DNA of 64,000 nt from an uncultured Clostridia bacterium (GCA_944367535.1 CALVWQ010000001.1:49548-113547); one strand, 5' to 3'; numbered from the stretch's first letter, positions 14,046 through 22,535 are shown. The notes: a model not told the origin generated them from the sequence alone. Translations and numbers: made by a program.

Positions 14046-14073
14046 ATTATACCATAAAAACAAGAAAATTCAA
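14046..14073 (-). promoter_or_regulatory. promoter of the HU gene
   Basis: On the minus strand, TTGAAT (14068-14073), a 16-base spacer and a perfect TATAAT (14046-14051). The leader is about 25 nt and contains GAGGAGG. Confidence 0.75.
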
Positions 14074-14161
14074 GGGATTTTCCTAACTTTTGTCGAATTT
14101 TTGAAAAAAATTTAATTTTTTTGGTAATTTTTGACAAAAAATCCTTTTTTTAAGTATTTAC

Positions 14162-14190
14162 TTGACTTTTTTATATAATTACTTTACTAT
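14162..14190 (+). promoter_or_regulatory. promoter immediately upstream of 14203
   Basis: TTGACT (14162-14167), a 17-base spacer and TACTAT (14185-14190). The expected start near 14197 leaves only about six bases before the ATG at 14203, with no Shine-Dalgarno. Confidence 0.6.
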
Positions 14191-14202
14191 GAATCTTATA
14201 TT

Positions 14203-15690
14203 ATGGATATATGTAAAGCAGTCTGTAATCTTAATAATTGTGCAAAAACGCTGTATAAAGACAAAATCGCTCGCGGCGACGGTTTTTATTTTTATTCGGG
14301 GAATTCGGCGGAAAAATTGAAAGAAATAATTTTATCCGTTGCGCCCCGCGGTAAAATCGTATCTCTTTTCGGAAAGAACAGTTTTTCGGAAAAGGGAACA
14401 GAATTTACCTCTGCCGTTAATGCGGCGGGGGCAAAGGCTTATAATGTAGTAGTAGACGACAGTTATGATTTTGTAAAGGCGGCAGGAGACGTGCTTCGTG
14501 CTCCCGAGGACGTCAGGCTTATAGTAGCGGCGGATAATCATGTACTTTCGCTCGCGCAGTATTGCGCCAAACTCGCGGGAGTACCGCTCGTGTGTTTCGT
14601 GCGCGATTTTAATTTAGACGGAATTCTTTCACCGCACATATTTATAGCAAACGGAAACGCGACGGACTGTATAAAGACAGAAATCAGGCGGCACGTCGTC
14701 ATAGACTCTGACGCGATAGCTGCGCGAAGGGCGGAACTTGCTCTTTCATATCTCGACACTGAAAGTAAAATCCCGGCTCTTGCCGATTACCGTATCTGCT
14801 GTGTGCTCAAAGGGGAGCGCGCGGATAAAGATGCTTATGCCGTCGCAAGGCAGGCTATAATCGACGTATTCGGAATTTTTGCGCATAAAAAAGAAGAGAT
14901 GCCGACGCTTTTAATATATAACGGACTTCTTTCGGAACTCGCCAACGCCGCCGCGCACGGAAAACTTTTCGATTTTTCGGCATTAAATCAAGCCGAACTT
15001 TTGCTTGGAGGTAAAAACAGTATTTCTCCTGACCTAAAATTGAGATTGTTTTCGGGTATAAGCGGGGTTTACTATGCGCTGTTTTGCGGAGATTATGAAA
15101 AGTTGCTCTGTTTTCCCGATTATATTTCCCGAGCGGAAAAGATTGCCGAAATGACGGGGACCGACGCGGGACAGTATCTCGAAGGTCTTAAAAAGCAGGC
15201 AGTTGTTTTCGACAGGAAAAAAGACGCCGTGGCCATGCTTAAAGAGCGGCTTAAAGGCGAAATCGTGAGCCAGAATTTAGCTGCTTCGAAAATAAGTGCG
15301 GCATTTTACGCTCTTTCGGGCGCCGACGCCGCAACACCGAATTTGCCTTTTGAAAAATATGCCGCGGCAACCGGAAATTCGGGCTTGTTTAATAAATCTG
15401 ACGCGAACTCGCTTAATAAATCTGCCGAGAATTCGGAGAAATTCCGCGAAACGGACGGGGAAAAAGAGTCAAATAAAAAAATCGCGAAATACAAAAATAG
15501 CAATGTTGATATAGGAAAATCGGGGATTGTTGCGGCGTCTAAAGACATATCGGATAAAAGGTTTTCGAACGAAAAGCGAAATGCTGATTATAAAAATATT
15601 GCGCTTGCGATAAAGCATTGCGGAGATCTGCCTTTCGGTATAAACGGCATGTCGGTGGCGAGAGAAAGCGGCGTTACCGAATATCTGTAA
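14203..15690 (+). CDS. iron-alcohol-dehydrogenase-fold protein, function unknown
   Basis: 495 aa. The N-terminal half resembles the glycerol-1-phosphate dehydrogenase / 3-dehydroquinate synthase superfamily: a Rossmann-like first half with GKIVSLFGKNSF, then VRLIVAADNHVLSLAQYCAKLAGVPLVCF, in the place where the family has the GGGS-x-D-x-AKY-AxxxG-P-x-xxxPT nucleotide-binding stretch. The glycine-rich loop is replaced by AADNH, and I cannot find a convincing Asp/His/His metal triad, so catalysis is doubtful. The last 120 residues are hydrophilic and Asn/Lys/Ser-rich, ending in a more conserved-looking GDLPFGINGMSVARESGVTEYL. No Shine-Dalgarno precedes the ATG, which lies next to its promoter. 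It is monocistronic and divergent from HU. The superfamily call is tentative. Confidence 0.7.
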   Translation: MDICKAVCNLNNCAKTLYKDKIARGDGFYFYSGNSAEKLKEIILSVAPRGKIVSLFGKNSFSEKGTEFTSAVNAAGAKAYNVVVDDSYDFVKAAGDVLRAPEDVRLIVAADNHVLSLAQYCAKLAGVPLVCFVRDFNLDGILSPHIFIANGNATDCIKTEIRRHVVIDSDAIAARRAELALSYLDTESKIPALADYRICCVLKGERADKDAYAVARQAIIDVFGIFAHKKEEMPTLLIYNGLLSELANAAAHGKLFDFSALNQAELLLGGKNSISPDLKLRLFSGISGVYYALFCGDYEKLLCFPDYISRAEKIAEMTGTDAGQYLEGLKKQAVVFDRKKDAVAMLKERLKGEIVSQNLAASKISAAFYALSGADAATPNLPFEKYAAATGNSGLFNKSDANSLNKSAENSEKFRETDGEKESNKKIAKYKNSNVDIGKSGIVAASKDISDKRFSNEKRNADYKNIALAIKHCGDLPFGINGMSVARESGVTEYL

Positions 15691-15891
15691 AACCCGAGAG
15701 ATTTTTATATAATTTATATACTGTATTTAAAGGTTATAATAAAATTTTTTTTAAACTGATAAATCCTTTACGAACGGATTTGTTATAATCGCAATGCGCT
15801 CGTAACACTGTTTATAAGCAGTTGCCGATAAAAAATTTTAATAGAAATATATTCATCTAAATAAAAATAAATTAAACTTTTAAAGATAATT

Positions 15892-16689
15892 ATGGAAAAC
15901 AAATTCGGCAAAATAAAAGCAGTGCTTTTCGACCTCGACGGCACGCTGTATTTAGACGGCGTTATTATAGGTAACGCGGACAAGACACTCGATATATTGA
16001 GAAAGAAAGGAGTAAAGATTGTTTTTCTGACAAATAATTCATCCTGCACGGACGATGAATACGGCAAAAAGCTTGCGCGGCTCAATCTTTATAAGCAAGG
16101 CGATTTTATCTGTTCATCGCTTACGGTTGCCGCGGAGGTAATGAAAGAGGATAAGAAAGTCGGTAAAATATACCCTCTCGCTACGGGAGAAGTAACGCGT
16201 TACCTACTAAAAAAAGGATATAATATCGCAAACAAGGGTGAGGAATATACCGCGGACACCGTTTTGCTTACTTTCGACAAAGAATTAAGTTATGATAAAA
16301 TTGTAATCGCAAACAGGCTTATAGCGGGCGGGGCTAGATATATAGCGACACACCCGGATAAAGTCTGTCCCGCAAAATACTGTTCGATACCCGACGCCGG
16401 TTCGTTCATTGCGCTTTTTAAGGAGAGCAACGGAAGAGATCCTGATATCATAATAGGGAAGCCTTATCCATATATGGCCGAGTATGTTGCACAAAAACTC
16501 AGTACAGATAATGAATATATGCTTATGGTGGGGGACAGGCTCTATACAGATATGGCATTCGGCATAAATGCGGGATTAAAGACCGCGCTGGTGCTGTCAG
16601 GCGAAACGACTTTTAACGATTATGAAAAAAGCGGTATAAAGGTTGACGCGGTAATAAAGAGCGTCGACGAACTCGCGGAGTATTTTTAA
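15892..16689 (+). CDS. HAD-superfamily subfamily IIA phosphatase (NagD-like)
   Basis: 265 aa haloacid-dehalogenase-type hydrolase. Motif I is VLFDLDGTL (nucleophile D14, acid/base D16), motif II the TNNSS after VKIVFLT, and motif III the Lys in IIGKPYP. Motif IV is MVGDRLYTDMAFGINAGLKTALVLSG, typical of the NagD/PNPase-like IIA branch with its alpha/beta cap between motifs II and III. Such enzymes dephosphorylate sugar phosphates, nucleotides or phosphoglycolate; the substrate cannot be read from sequence. It stands alone, with a 200-base AT-rich gap before it and a weak Shine-Dalgarno. Confidence 0.9.
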   Translation: MENKFGKIKAVLFDLDGTLYLDGVIIGNADKTLDILRKKGVKIVFLTNNSSCTDDEYGKKLARLNLYKQGDFICSSLTVAAEVMKEDKKVGKIYPLATGEVTRYLLKKGYNIANKGEEYTADTVLLTFDKELSYDKIVIANRLIAGGARYIATHPDKVCPAKYCSIPDAGSFIALFKESNGRDPDIIIGKPYPYMAEYVAQKLSTDNEYMLMVGDRLYTDMAFGINAGLKTALVLSGETTFNDYEKSGIKVDAVIKSVDELAEYF

Positions 16690-16944
16690 AAGGATTTTAT
16701 TATAGATTATATTAAGGCAGTTATAAGTTCATAAATTTATAATAGAAAATTTTTTATTGTTTTCGCATTATATTTTTGCCGAAATAAAAAATCTAACAAA
16801 CGGGCGGGATTTGAAAAAACTCATCCGGCTTACGGCTGTAAAAATTTAGTCAAATGAAAAGTGTTATCAATTTTATAAAATCAAAATAAAAAACTCTAAA
16901 AAATAAGAGCGATAAAAAACGAATAAAAAAAAGAAAATGTGTCA
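16690..16944 (+). other. AT-rich intergenic gap
   Basis: About 255 bases with no supportable gene. It is A/T-rich, apart from a short GC-richer stretch (about 16800-16850) around CATCCGGCTTACGG. No known riboswitch or promoter could be assigned with confidence. Confidence 0.5.
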
Positions 16945-16976
16945 ATACTCTCCGTGAAGAACGGAGGGTATTTTTT
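16945..16976 (+). promoter_or_regulatory. terminator-like hairpin holding the Shine-Dalgarno of 16977
   Basis: ATACTCTCCGT (16945-16955) pairs with ACGGAGGGTAT (16961-16971) through 11 pairs including one G-U. A six-T run follows and then directly the ATG. The only Shine-Dalgarno (GGAGG) lies inside the right arm. The element can therefore act as an intrinsic terminator, a translation block, or both. Confidence 0.65.
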
Positions 16977-17402
16977 ATGTCCCGCAAAATTTTTACATAT
17001 TTTCTTGTATTTATATCTGTATCGGTATGTTTTTTAGGGGCGTTTGCCGCATCGCGCGCGCCGCTTTTCGCGGAGTTTTCGGATACGTTTGAACTCTATT
17101 TTAAAAAAGGGTCTTTCGACTCTTATATTACTACCGTAAGCAGAGAAGATTACAGGCTGTCCGGCAACGTAGAGGGTGAGGGCTGCACCGTTAAGGAAGG
17201 GATTACCGCGGAAGAGATAATGCGCGCATTTTTCGCAACGGTTGTGTTCGGAGAAGAAACCGAGGACGGAATAAGTTATTACTGCTATTCCGAAAAGATA
17301 CGTTATCGCGAAAATCTGAAAGGAAAAGAAGTCAATTTGCAGATTTTCGAGAGCAGTCGCGGGATTAAGATAGGTGCACCGCTGATTTACGGAAGTTTTT
17401 GA
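16977..17402 (+). CDS. secreted protein of unknown function, possibly YwmB-like
   Basis: 141 aa. The first 25 residues form a Sec signal peptide (MSRKIF, then a hydrophobic run ending AFAA). The mature part has no cysteine framework or enzyme motif that I recognise. Its last 30 residues (VNLQIFESSRGIKIGAPLIYG) recall the end of the YwmB/DUF1779 family, which is encoded near spoIID and spoIIQ in many Firmicutes, but this protein is shorter than YwmB as I know it. The position directly before spoIIQ makes a sporulation or cell-envelope role reasonable. Its Shine-Dalgarno is inside the hairpin at 16945. The family call is tentative. Confidence 0.65.
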   Translation: MSRKIFTYFLVFISVSVCFLGAFAASRAPLFAEFSDTFELYFKKGSFDSYITTVSREDYRLSGNVEGEGCTVKEGITAEEIMRAFFATVVFGEETEDGISYYCYSEKIRYRENLKGKEVNLQIFESSRGIKIGAPLIYGSF

Positions 17403-17420
17403 AAATTTTTTTCCGCAAGC

Positions 17421-17449
17421 GTATATAAAAAAATTTTTAGGCAATAATC
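17421..17449 (+). promoter_or_regulatory. sigma-F (forespore) promoter of spoIIQ
   Basis: GTATA (17421-17425) is followed after 14 bases by GGCAATAATC (17440-17449), a complete match to the forespore sigma-F -10 pattern GGnnAnAATn. Transcription would start near 17456, just before the TGGAGG Shine-Dalgarno of the SpoIIQ gene. In B. subtilis spoIIQ is a sigma-F gene, so the site agrees with the product. Confidence 0.75.
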
Positions 17450-17481
17450 AATGCAACAAAGTTTTTGGAGGAAACTGTAAA

Positions 17482-18153
17482 ATGAAAAATTCAGAGAGCA
17501 AAACATTAACATTTTTAAGGAGAAACGCAGTATATCTCATACTTGCGTTCTGCATTTTGGCGATAGGTTTATCGCTTACTCTTATCCTGACGAGCAGGTC
17601 GAAACCCGTCGACCAGGGTCAGTTGCCGGACGATCCTTCGGATAACGTTGAAGTTCCGATTGACCCCGACGACAATGAAGATCCCGTAGGCAATCCGGAT
17701 GACACTGAAGAGCCTGAAAAGCCTGTTGTAGACGTGATTAGTTTTGTAATGCCCGTTGAAAACGCGACGGAAATCAAGGAGTATAGCGACACAATGGTGT
17801 TTAACAGCACATTAAACAGATTTACCGCGCACATGGCGGTGGATTTCTTCGCCGATGAGGGCACGCCCGTCTATGCGGTGGAGGACGGTACGGTAGAGAG
17901 CGTCACGAACGGTATATTGGAGGGGGTTACTGTAACGATAGACCACGGCGACGGGCTTAAAACGGTATATAATTCGCTTGCGGATCCCGATGAGGTGTAT
18001 GTGGGACAGAAAGTTACGCGCGGTCAGAAAATAGGCGAAGTTTCTGTAACCAACAGACAGGAATATAAGGATGGCGCGCATCTGCATTTCGAAGTGATTG
18101 AGGACGGAGAAACCATAAATCCTTCTAAGTATCTTACTTTCGACGAAAAATAA
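17482..18153 (+). CDS. spoIIQ: stage II sporulation protein Q, LytM/M23 peptidase domain
   Basis: 223 aa. SpoIIQ sits in the forespore membrane and pairs across the intermembrane space with mother-cell SpoIIIAH to form the engulfment/feeding-tube channel. One membrane segment spans about residues 15-36, followed by a long Asp/Pro/Glu-rich linker (40-82) and an M23 domain. The domain starts at VMPVENATEIKEY and ends NPSKYL, matching SpoIIQ rather than generic M23 enzymes. The zinc ligands look complete: H117 and D121 (HMAVD) and the HLH at 200-202. B. subtilis SpoIIQ has lost a ligand, whereas clostridial forms keep the site. TTTGGAGG precedes the ATG, and a sigma-F-type promoter lies at 17421. 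Confidence 0.88.
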   Translation: MKNSESKTLTFLRRNAVYLILAFCILAIGLSLTLILTSRSKPVDQGQLPDDPSDNVEVPIDPDDNEDPVGNPDDTEEPEKPVVDVISFVMPVENATEIKEYSDTMVFNSTLNRFTAHMAVDFFADEGTPVYAVEDGTVESVTNGILEGVTVTIDHGDGLKTVYNSLADPDEVYVGQKVTRGQKIGEVSVTNRQEYKDGAHLHFEVIEDGETINPSKYLTFDEK

Positions 18154-18235
18154 GATTGAGCGATAAAAGGCTAATGCCATTAAAATCGCACTAAATATAA
18201 ATAAATCGGCAAAATAAAGGCATTAAAGCAAGACA

Positions 18236-18289
18236 CCCCGAATAAAATAGTTTTAAGAAGTCGTACAAACTATTTTATTCGGGGTTTTT
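18236..18289 (+). terminator. terminator hairpin directly before the 18293 start codon
   Basis: CCCCGAATAAAATAGTTT (18236-18253) pairs without mismatch to 18267-18284 (18 bp), followed by TTTTTC. The ATG of the next gene is 3 bases further on. It ends the spoIIQ transcript. The GGGG in its right arm is the only Shine-Dalgarno-like sequence for the next gene. Confidence 0.9.
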
Positions 18290-18292
18290 CTT

Positions 18293-19756
18293 ATGAAAAG
18301 AATTATAACTTTATTTGCTGTCCTCGCGCTTATTATGTCGTGCGCGGTTTTTGCCGGTTACGGCTGCAAGAGCGGCGCGGATAAAATCACAACTTACACA
18401 ATAGAATGCTCGTTGTCCGGTGAAGTGCTTACGGGTTCTGAAACGGTGAGTTTTTATAACGGTACCGAAAATTCTTTTACCGAACTTAAATTTAACCTTT
18501 TTGGCAACGCGTTCAGGAGCGGTGCGGCGTATTCACCCATAAGCAGCCAATACCGAGCCCGTGCATACTATAACGGCGTCAATTACGGGGATATGACAGT
18601 GTCGACTGTAAAGGACGCGGACGGCAGTCCGCTTGCTTTCGAAATATGCGGTGAAGACCAGAACATTCTCTCGGTAGCGCTCGGAAAAGAGGTGTTTCCG
18701 GGAGAAACGGTTAAGGTAACGGTGGACTTTACTTTAAAACTTGCAAAAGTTATAGCCCGCACGGGAATAAACCGCAAAGCCGTAAATCTTGCGAATTTCT
18801 ATCCCATATTGTGCGGGATAGAAGACGGCGCTTTCTATGAGTGTCTGTATTATGCCAACGGCGACCCGTTTTTCAGTGATTGCGCCGATTATACCGTAAC
18901 CCTTACGGCGGACGAGAAATATGTGGTTGCGGCAAGCGGAAAAGTTTCAGATTCGGTCGTAAACGGCGGAATGCGTACGTCCGTATATTCGGCAAAGAAC
19001 GTGAGGTCTTTCGCGTTTGTTCTTTCCGATAAGTTCGAGTCGGTATGCGACACTTCTTTGGGCACGGAAATAACTTATTATTTCTACGATGACGCCGCGC
19101 CCGACAAGTCGCTCAAAGCGGCGGTCGATTCTGTCAGATATTTTGAAAATACTTTCGGGGAATATCCCTATGAAACGTTCGCCGTGGTGCAGACTGAATT
19201 CGTGCAGGGAGGAATGGAGTTTCCGTCGCTCGTAATGATAAGCGATTCGCTCGAAGACAAGGCTTATTTGGAAGTTACAGTGCACGAAACGGCACATCAG
19301 TGGTGGCAGACCGCGGTGGGAAACAACGAAATAAAATACGGTTTTTTAGATGAGGGACTTGCCGAATATTCCGTCGTGTTGTTCTATGAAAATCATCCCG
19401 ATTACGGCTATACGCGTCAGTCGTGCGTGGAAGCGGCGGAAAAAACCTATAAGCTTTTCTGTTCTGTATACGAAAAACTGTTCGGCGGCGCGGACACTTC
19501 AATGATGCGCGGACTGGGCGAGTATTCTGGAGAATACGAATACGTCAACATTGCATACATAAAGCCGACAATTATGTACGATTGTTTACGGGAAACCGTG
19601 GGCGACAACATATTCTTTAAAGGATTAAAAAGATATTACTCAGAGTATAAATTCAAAAACGCCGACCCTTATGACCTAGTTGGCGTGTTTGAAAAATCGG
19701 GTGCAGACACCAACGGATATTTTGAAAGTTTCTTTGACGGAAAAGTCATACTGTAA
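18293..19756 (+). CDS. M1-family metallopeptidase, probable lipoprotein
   Basis: 487 aa gluzincin. The start MKRIITLFAVLALIMSCAVF begins a signal peptide, with a cysteine at residue 25 in AGYGC, a weak lipobox. An aminopeptidase-N-like beta domain precedes the catalytic part. GGMEFP (306-311) stands in for the GAMEN substrate loop, HETAH (331-335) is the zinc/catalytic motif, and E354 completes HExxH-x18-E, followed by the usual LAEY. It lacks the long C-terminal helical domain of full M1 aminopeptidases, like bacterial short surface M1 proteins. It probably trims peptides outside the membrane. A perfect terminator hairpin ends three bases before the ATG, so initiation is unusual. Confidence 0.85.
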   Translation: MKRIITLFAVLALIMSCAVFAGYGCKSGADKITTYTIECSLSGEVLTGSETVSFYNGTENSFTELKFNLFGNAFRSGAAYSPISSQYRARAYYNGVNYGDMTVSTVKDADGSPLAFEICGEDQNILSVALGKEVFPGETVKVTVDFTLKLAKVIARTGINRKAVNLANFYPILCGIEDGAFYECLYYANGDPFFSDCADYTVTLTADEKYVVAASGKVSDSVVNGGMRTSVYSAKNVRSFAFVLSDKFESVCDTSLGTEITYYFYDDAAPDKSLKAAVDSVRYFENTFGEYPYETFAVVQTEFVQGGMEFPSLVMISDSLEDKAYLEVTVHETAHQWWQTAVGNNEIKYGFLDEGLAEYSVVLFYENHPDYGYTRQSCVEAAEKTYKLFCSVYEKLFGGADTSMMRGLGEYSGEYEYVNIAYIKPTIMYDCLRETVGDNIFFKGLKRYYSEYKFKNADPYDLVGVFEKSGADTNGYFESFFDGKVIL

Positions 19757-19765
19757 CAGCTCAGT

Positions 19766-19808
19766 GACACGCCCCGCCGCTTCGTAAAGCGGCGGGGCGT
19801 GTCGTTTT
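19766..19808 (+). terminator. strong intrinsic terminator after the M1 peptidase gene
   Basis: A 17-bp perfect GC-rich stem (19766-19782 with 19787-19803) with a CGTA loop, followed by GTTTTAA, ten bases after the stop codon. Confidence 0.9.
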
Positions 19809-19905
19809 AAATGCGGAATATCGCAGAGAAACGGCCGTCGCGGACGCAAAAAGGGGAGTACTGTGCGGAAAATGCGAAAAATAGGGGGCAAATAAATATT
19901 ATCTG

Positions 19906-19934
19906 TTGACAAATTTTTCTATAAATGATAAACT
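19906..19934 (+). promoter_or_regulatory. promoter of the LRR lipoprotein gene
   Basis: TTGACA (19906-19911), a 17-base spacer and TAAACT (19929-19934), with TG one base before the -10 as in extended -10 promoters. The leader is about 33 nt and carries AAAAGGAG. Confidence 0.65.
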
Positions 19935-19973
19935 ATTTGAGTATAAAAAGGCTCAACGTAAAAAGGAGTTACT

Positions 19974-21014
19974 ATGAAAAGGCTTTTTAAGATAATATTG
20001 GCGGTGATGCTCTGCGCGGTAAGCGTTTTCGGCGTCGCAGCCTGCAATAACGGTGGAAAGGGGGCGGGCGATACCGGATTGCTCGTCAAGAAATTCAGCG
20101 GAGACGACTATTATACAGTTTACGGATATGTCGGCGGCTTCGAAGGGGAAACTTCGGTGCTCGATTTGGGCAAGTACGCCGAGGATAACGATATAGTTAT
20201 AGGCAGAATAAAGGGTGGCGCGTTCGAAGACAACAATACCATTACCGAAGTTATCGTTCCGGCCACGGTCGAAACGATAGACGCGGGCGCATTCAAATCA
20301 ATGAAGAAACTTGAAAAAATAACGCTCCCGTTTATAGGGCTTAATGCAGATTCCGATTCTTATCTCGGAGAAAGTCAGGATGCGGAAGACAAGGCTGTGG
20401 ATTCGGAGCGTATATTCTGTCATATATTCGGCACGGAAGAATTTGAACAGGGTGCGGCGGTTACGGCTAATTTCGGTTCGTCGACGGCAACATATTATCT
20501 TCCTTATACCCTTACGGAAGTTACCGTAATGCCCGGCGGCGAATACGGTATACCCATGTATGCGTTCAGCGGTCTCGCCCAGATAAGCAAAATCACATTG
20601 GGAGAGGGGGTAAACGCCATAGGCGCTTTTGCGTTCGAAAATTGCGGCGTTCAGAGCATCTCGCTTCCTTCGACTCTTAAAAAGATTTATGACAGTGCGT
20701 TTGTCGGAGCGACGGCGCTTAAAGACGGCGGCATTTCTTTTGAGGGGCTTAAACTGGAAAAAATAGGGAACAACGCTTTCAAGGCGACTAAACTCACTTC
20801 TCTTACCGTGGATGTCGAAGTGATAGGCGATTATGCTTTTTGCGCATCGTCTCTTAAAAAGGTAACAATTACGGGTGTCAGACAGATAGGAGCATGGGCG
20901 TTTGCGGAATGCGAAAAACTGACCGAATCGGAAACGAGCGTAACCGTAAAGAGCGGTGAAACATTGGTGCTCGGAGTCAACGCTTTCGGCGATTTCACTT
21001 CTTCGATAGGTTGA
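19974..21014 (+). CDS. BspA-type leucine-rich-repeat lipoprotein
   Basis: 346 aa exported protein. The signal peptide ends in the lipobox VAAC, with lipidation at C24. The rest consists of LRR_5/BspA-like units. Recurring segments such as GAFEDNNTITEVIVPATVETI, YAFSGLAQISKITLGEGVNAI, FAFENCGVQSISLPSTLKKI and YAFCASSLKKVTITGVRQI each combine an aromatic-rich turn with an I-x-L-P strand. Such domains are common in gut and oral Firmicutes and Bacteroidetes as surface adhesion or binding modules; the ligand is unknown. It has its own promoter and Shine-Dalgarno (AAGGAG) and is monocistronic. Confidence 0.88.
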   Translation: MKRLFKIILAVMLCAVSVFGVAACNNGGKGAGDTGLLVKKFSGDDYYTVYGYVGGFEGETSVLDLGKYAEDNDIVIGRIKGGAFEDNNTITEVIVPATVETIDAGAFKSMKKLEKITLPFIGLNADSDSYLGESQDAEDKAVDSERIFCHIFGTEEFEQGAAVTANFGSSTATYYLPYTLTEVTVMPGGEYGIPMYAFSGLAQISKITLGEGVNAIGAFAFENCGVQSISLPSTLKKIYDSAFVGATALKDGGISFEGLKLEKIGNNAFKATKLTSLTVDVEVIGDYAFCASSLKKVTITGVRQIGAWAFAECEKLTESETSVTVKSGETLVLGVNAFGDFTSSIG

Positions 21015-21096
21015 GGTTTGTTGACGAAGAAACTTGCATAAAGCAGCGGTAAAGAAGTAAAAATTATAAAGCATTAAACTTAAAAATCAGACATAT

Positions 21097-21130
21097 ATTA
21101 AAACGCCCCCGCGGCTTGCCGCGGGGGCGT
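21097..21130 (-). terminator. terminator shared by convergent genes, better on the minus strand
   Basis: ACGCCCCCGCGG (21103-21114) pairs with CCGCGGGGGCGT (21119-21130) around CTTG. Read leftward it is followed by TTTTAATA, read rightward by AATTTGTT. It probably ends the minus-strand lipoprotein gene and can also stop the LRR transcript. Confidence 0.85.
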
Positions 21131-21286
21131 AATTTGTTAATCGTAAATTCTCGTGTACTTATCAATCGTTTATATAATATTAAATATATAAATCACAGAT
21201 TATAAAGTATATTTTAAAAACTTATATTACGAATTAAGAAATATTGATTATGCGTTTATAATCGTCCATTCTTTTATGAACTTTCG

Positions 21287-22396
21287 TCAGGCGGGTTCGG
21301 TTATTTCGATTTTCCCGAGTGTGAACACGAGAGAACCGAGACGATAGAATGAGCCGTATGCCGTAAGCGGGGTAACTATTCTGTAAGGCGCCGATATCCA
21401 AGGTACTGCGACCGCATCACCGTTTTTCAACGCTTCTTTCTGTATATAAACATACTGCGCCGACCCCGAAGTATTGGTGGAATTTATCGAATAAATCATT
21501 TCTTTTAAGGTAATTGGCCCCGCATATTGCGAGCCGTTGTAAGAAATGTTTGCGTCGTTAATGGTGTATTCCTGATTGTTCTTGACTAAAAGGTCGGTGG
21601 ATTGACCGTAACTCGAAGATACCACGGGAAGAACATAGGTGCTTTCCGTCGCGAGATTGATGTTGCGTAACGCGAATATGAGTTGGGTGTTGTCGATGAC
21701 GGTCTTCACCGTGTATTCGTAATTTTTGCTGACTGTTTCCGCCGACTCTCCGAGGTCTTTTTCTTCGTCGGTCGAACGGTATTCGAGCGAACGCGAATTT
21801 ATCGTGTATTCAGAGGAGTTGTAGATAATTTCCGCTTCGCTTTTGACTATCGTACAATATCCCGTTCCGTTCCCGAAAGTAACGTTAGTATATTCGGATG
21901 TGGTTTTTGACCAGACCGGCAGGAAAGATTCGCTGAACGGAAAGAAATACGTTTCGGTTACGATATAGTCCTCGTTTTCGCAGTTGTTTTCGGGGGAGAC
22001 GGGGAACGTATAGTTCGCGTTCAGCCTGAGTTCGGTCGTAAGCCGATACACACCCGCGTCGGCGGGGCGCTCGATGTCGGTTGTTACGGACGCGGGGAGC
22101 ACCGAAAGGATTTCCAACGTAGAAGCGTATGTCCCCGCGACGGAAACGGTAATATCTCCGTCCGAAAGAGAACTGTCTTTTTTAAAGGCATAATCATCGG
22201 CATTGTATATTACGTCATAAGAGAGCGTTTCTTTGTATCCCGCGGAGGGGTTCTTGTCTTTGTATCCCACCGTATCTGTGCTGTACAGCGAGAAGGCGTT
22301 GTTGAATGAGAGTGTGCTCTTTGAGTTTCCGCATCCGCCTAAAAGCAGCGCGAGGAATACTACCGCGAGCATCATTCCCGTGATTTTTCTTTTCAT
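21287..22396 (-). CDS. lipoprotein of unknown function
   Basis: 369 aa. The first 22 residues are a lipoprotein signal with a good lipobox (LLGGC, lipidation at C22). The mature part is Ser/Thr/Tyr/Asn-rich and predicted mostly beta, with alternating segments such as YTVKTVIDNTQLIFALRNIN and ATESTYVLPVVSSSYGQ. I recognise no catalytic motif or named domain. The low charge and frequent aromatic and Thr residues fit a surface beta-sandwich protein. It is monocistronic on the minus strand, with a promoter at 22427 and a terminator at 21097. Confidence 0.85.
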   Translation of the reverse strand: MKRKITGMMLAVVFLALLLGGCGNSKSTLSFNNAFSLYSTDTVGYKDKNPSAGYKETLSYDVIYNADDYAFKKDSSLSDGDITVSVAGTYASTLEILSVLPASVTTDIERPADAGVYRLTTELRLNANYTFPVSPENNCENEDYIVTETYFFPFSESFLPVWSKTTSEYTNVTFGNGTGYCTIVKSEAEIIYNSSEYTINSRSLEYRSTDEEKDLGESAETVSKNYEYTVKTVIDNTQLIFALRNINLATESTYVLPVVSSSYGQSTDLLVKNNQEYTINDANISYNGSQYAGPITLKEMIYSINSTNTSGSAQYVYIQKEALKNGDAVAVPWISAPYRIVTPLTAYGSFYRLGSLVFTLGKIEITEPA

Positions 22397-22426
22397 AACT
22401 GACTCCGTTTTATTTCAGTATATAAT

Positions 22427-22455
22427 ATAATAGCACAAAAGAGCGTGATTGTAAA
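22427..22455 (-). promoter_or_regulatory. promoter of the 21287-22396 lipoprotein gene
   Basis: On the minus strand, TTTACA (22450-22455), a 17-base spacer and TATTAT (22427-22432). The leader contains CGGAG before the ATG. Confidence 0.65.
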
Positions 22456-22516
22456 ATACTGCGCGGAAAAACTTTAAAACTATTTCGGTGAAAACCTTTC
22501 GTAAAGCGAAAATGTG

Positions 22517-22525
22517 TGGTACAAT
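22517..22525 (+). promoter_or_regulatory. extended -10 promoter of addB
   Basis: TGGTACAAT gives a TGn extension directly before TACAAT (22520-22525), with no good -35. The predicted start near 22532 is about four bases before the addB ATG, and no Shine-Dalgarno is present. Confidence 0.5.
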
Positions 22526-22535
22526 ATAAAGTGAA

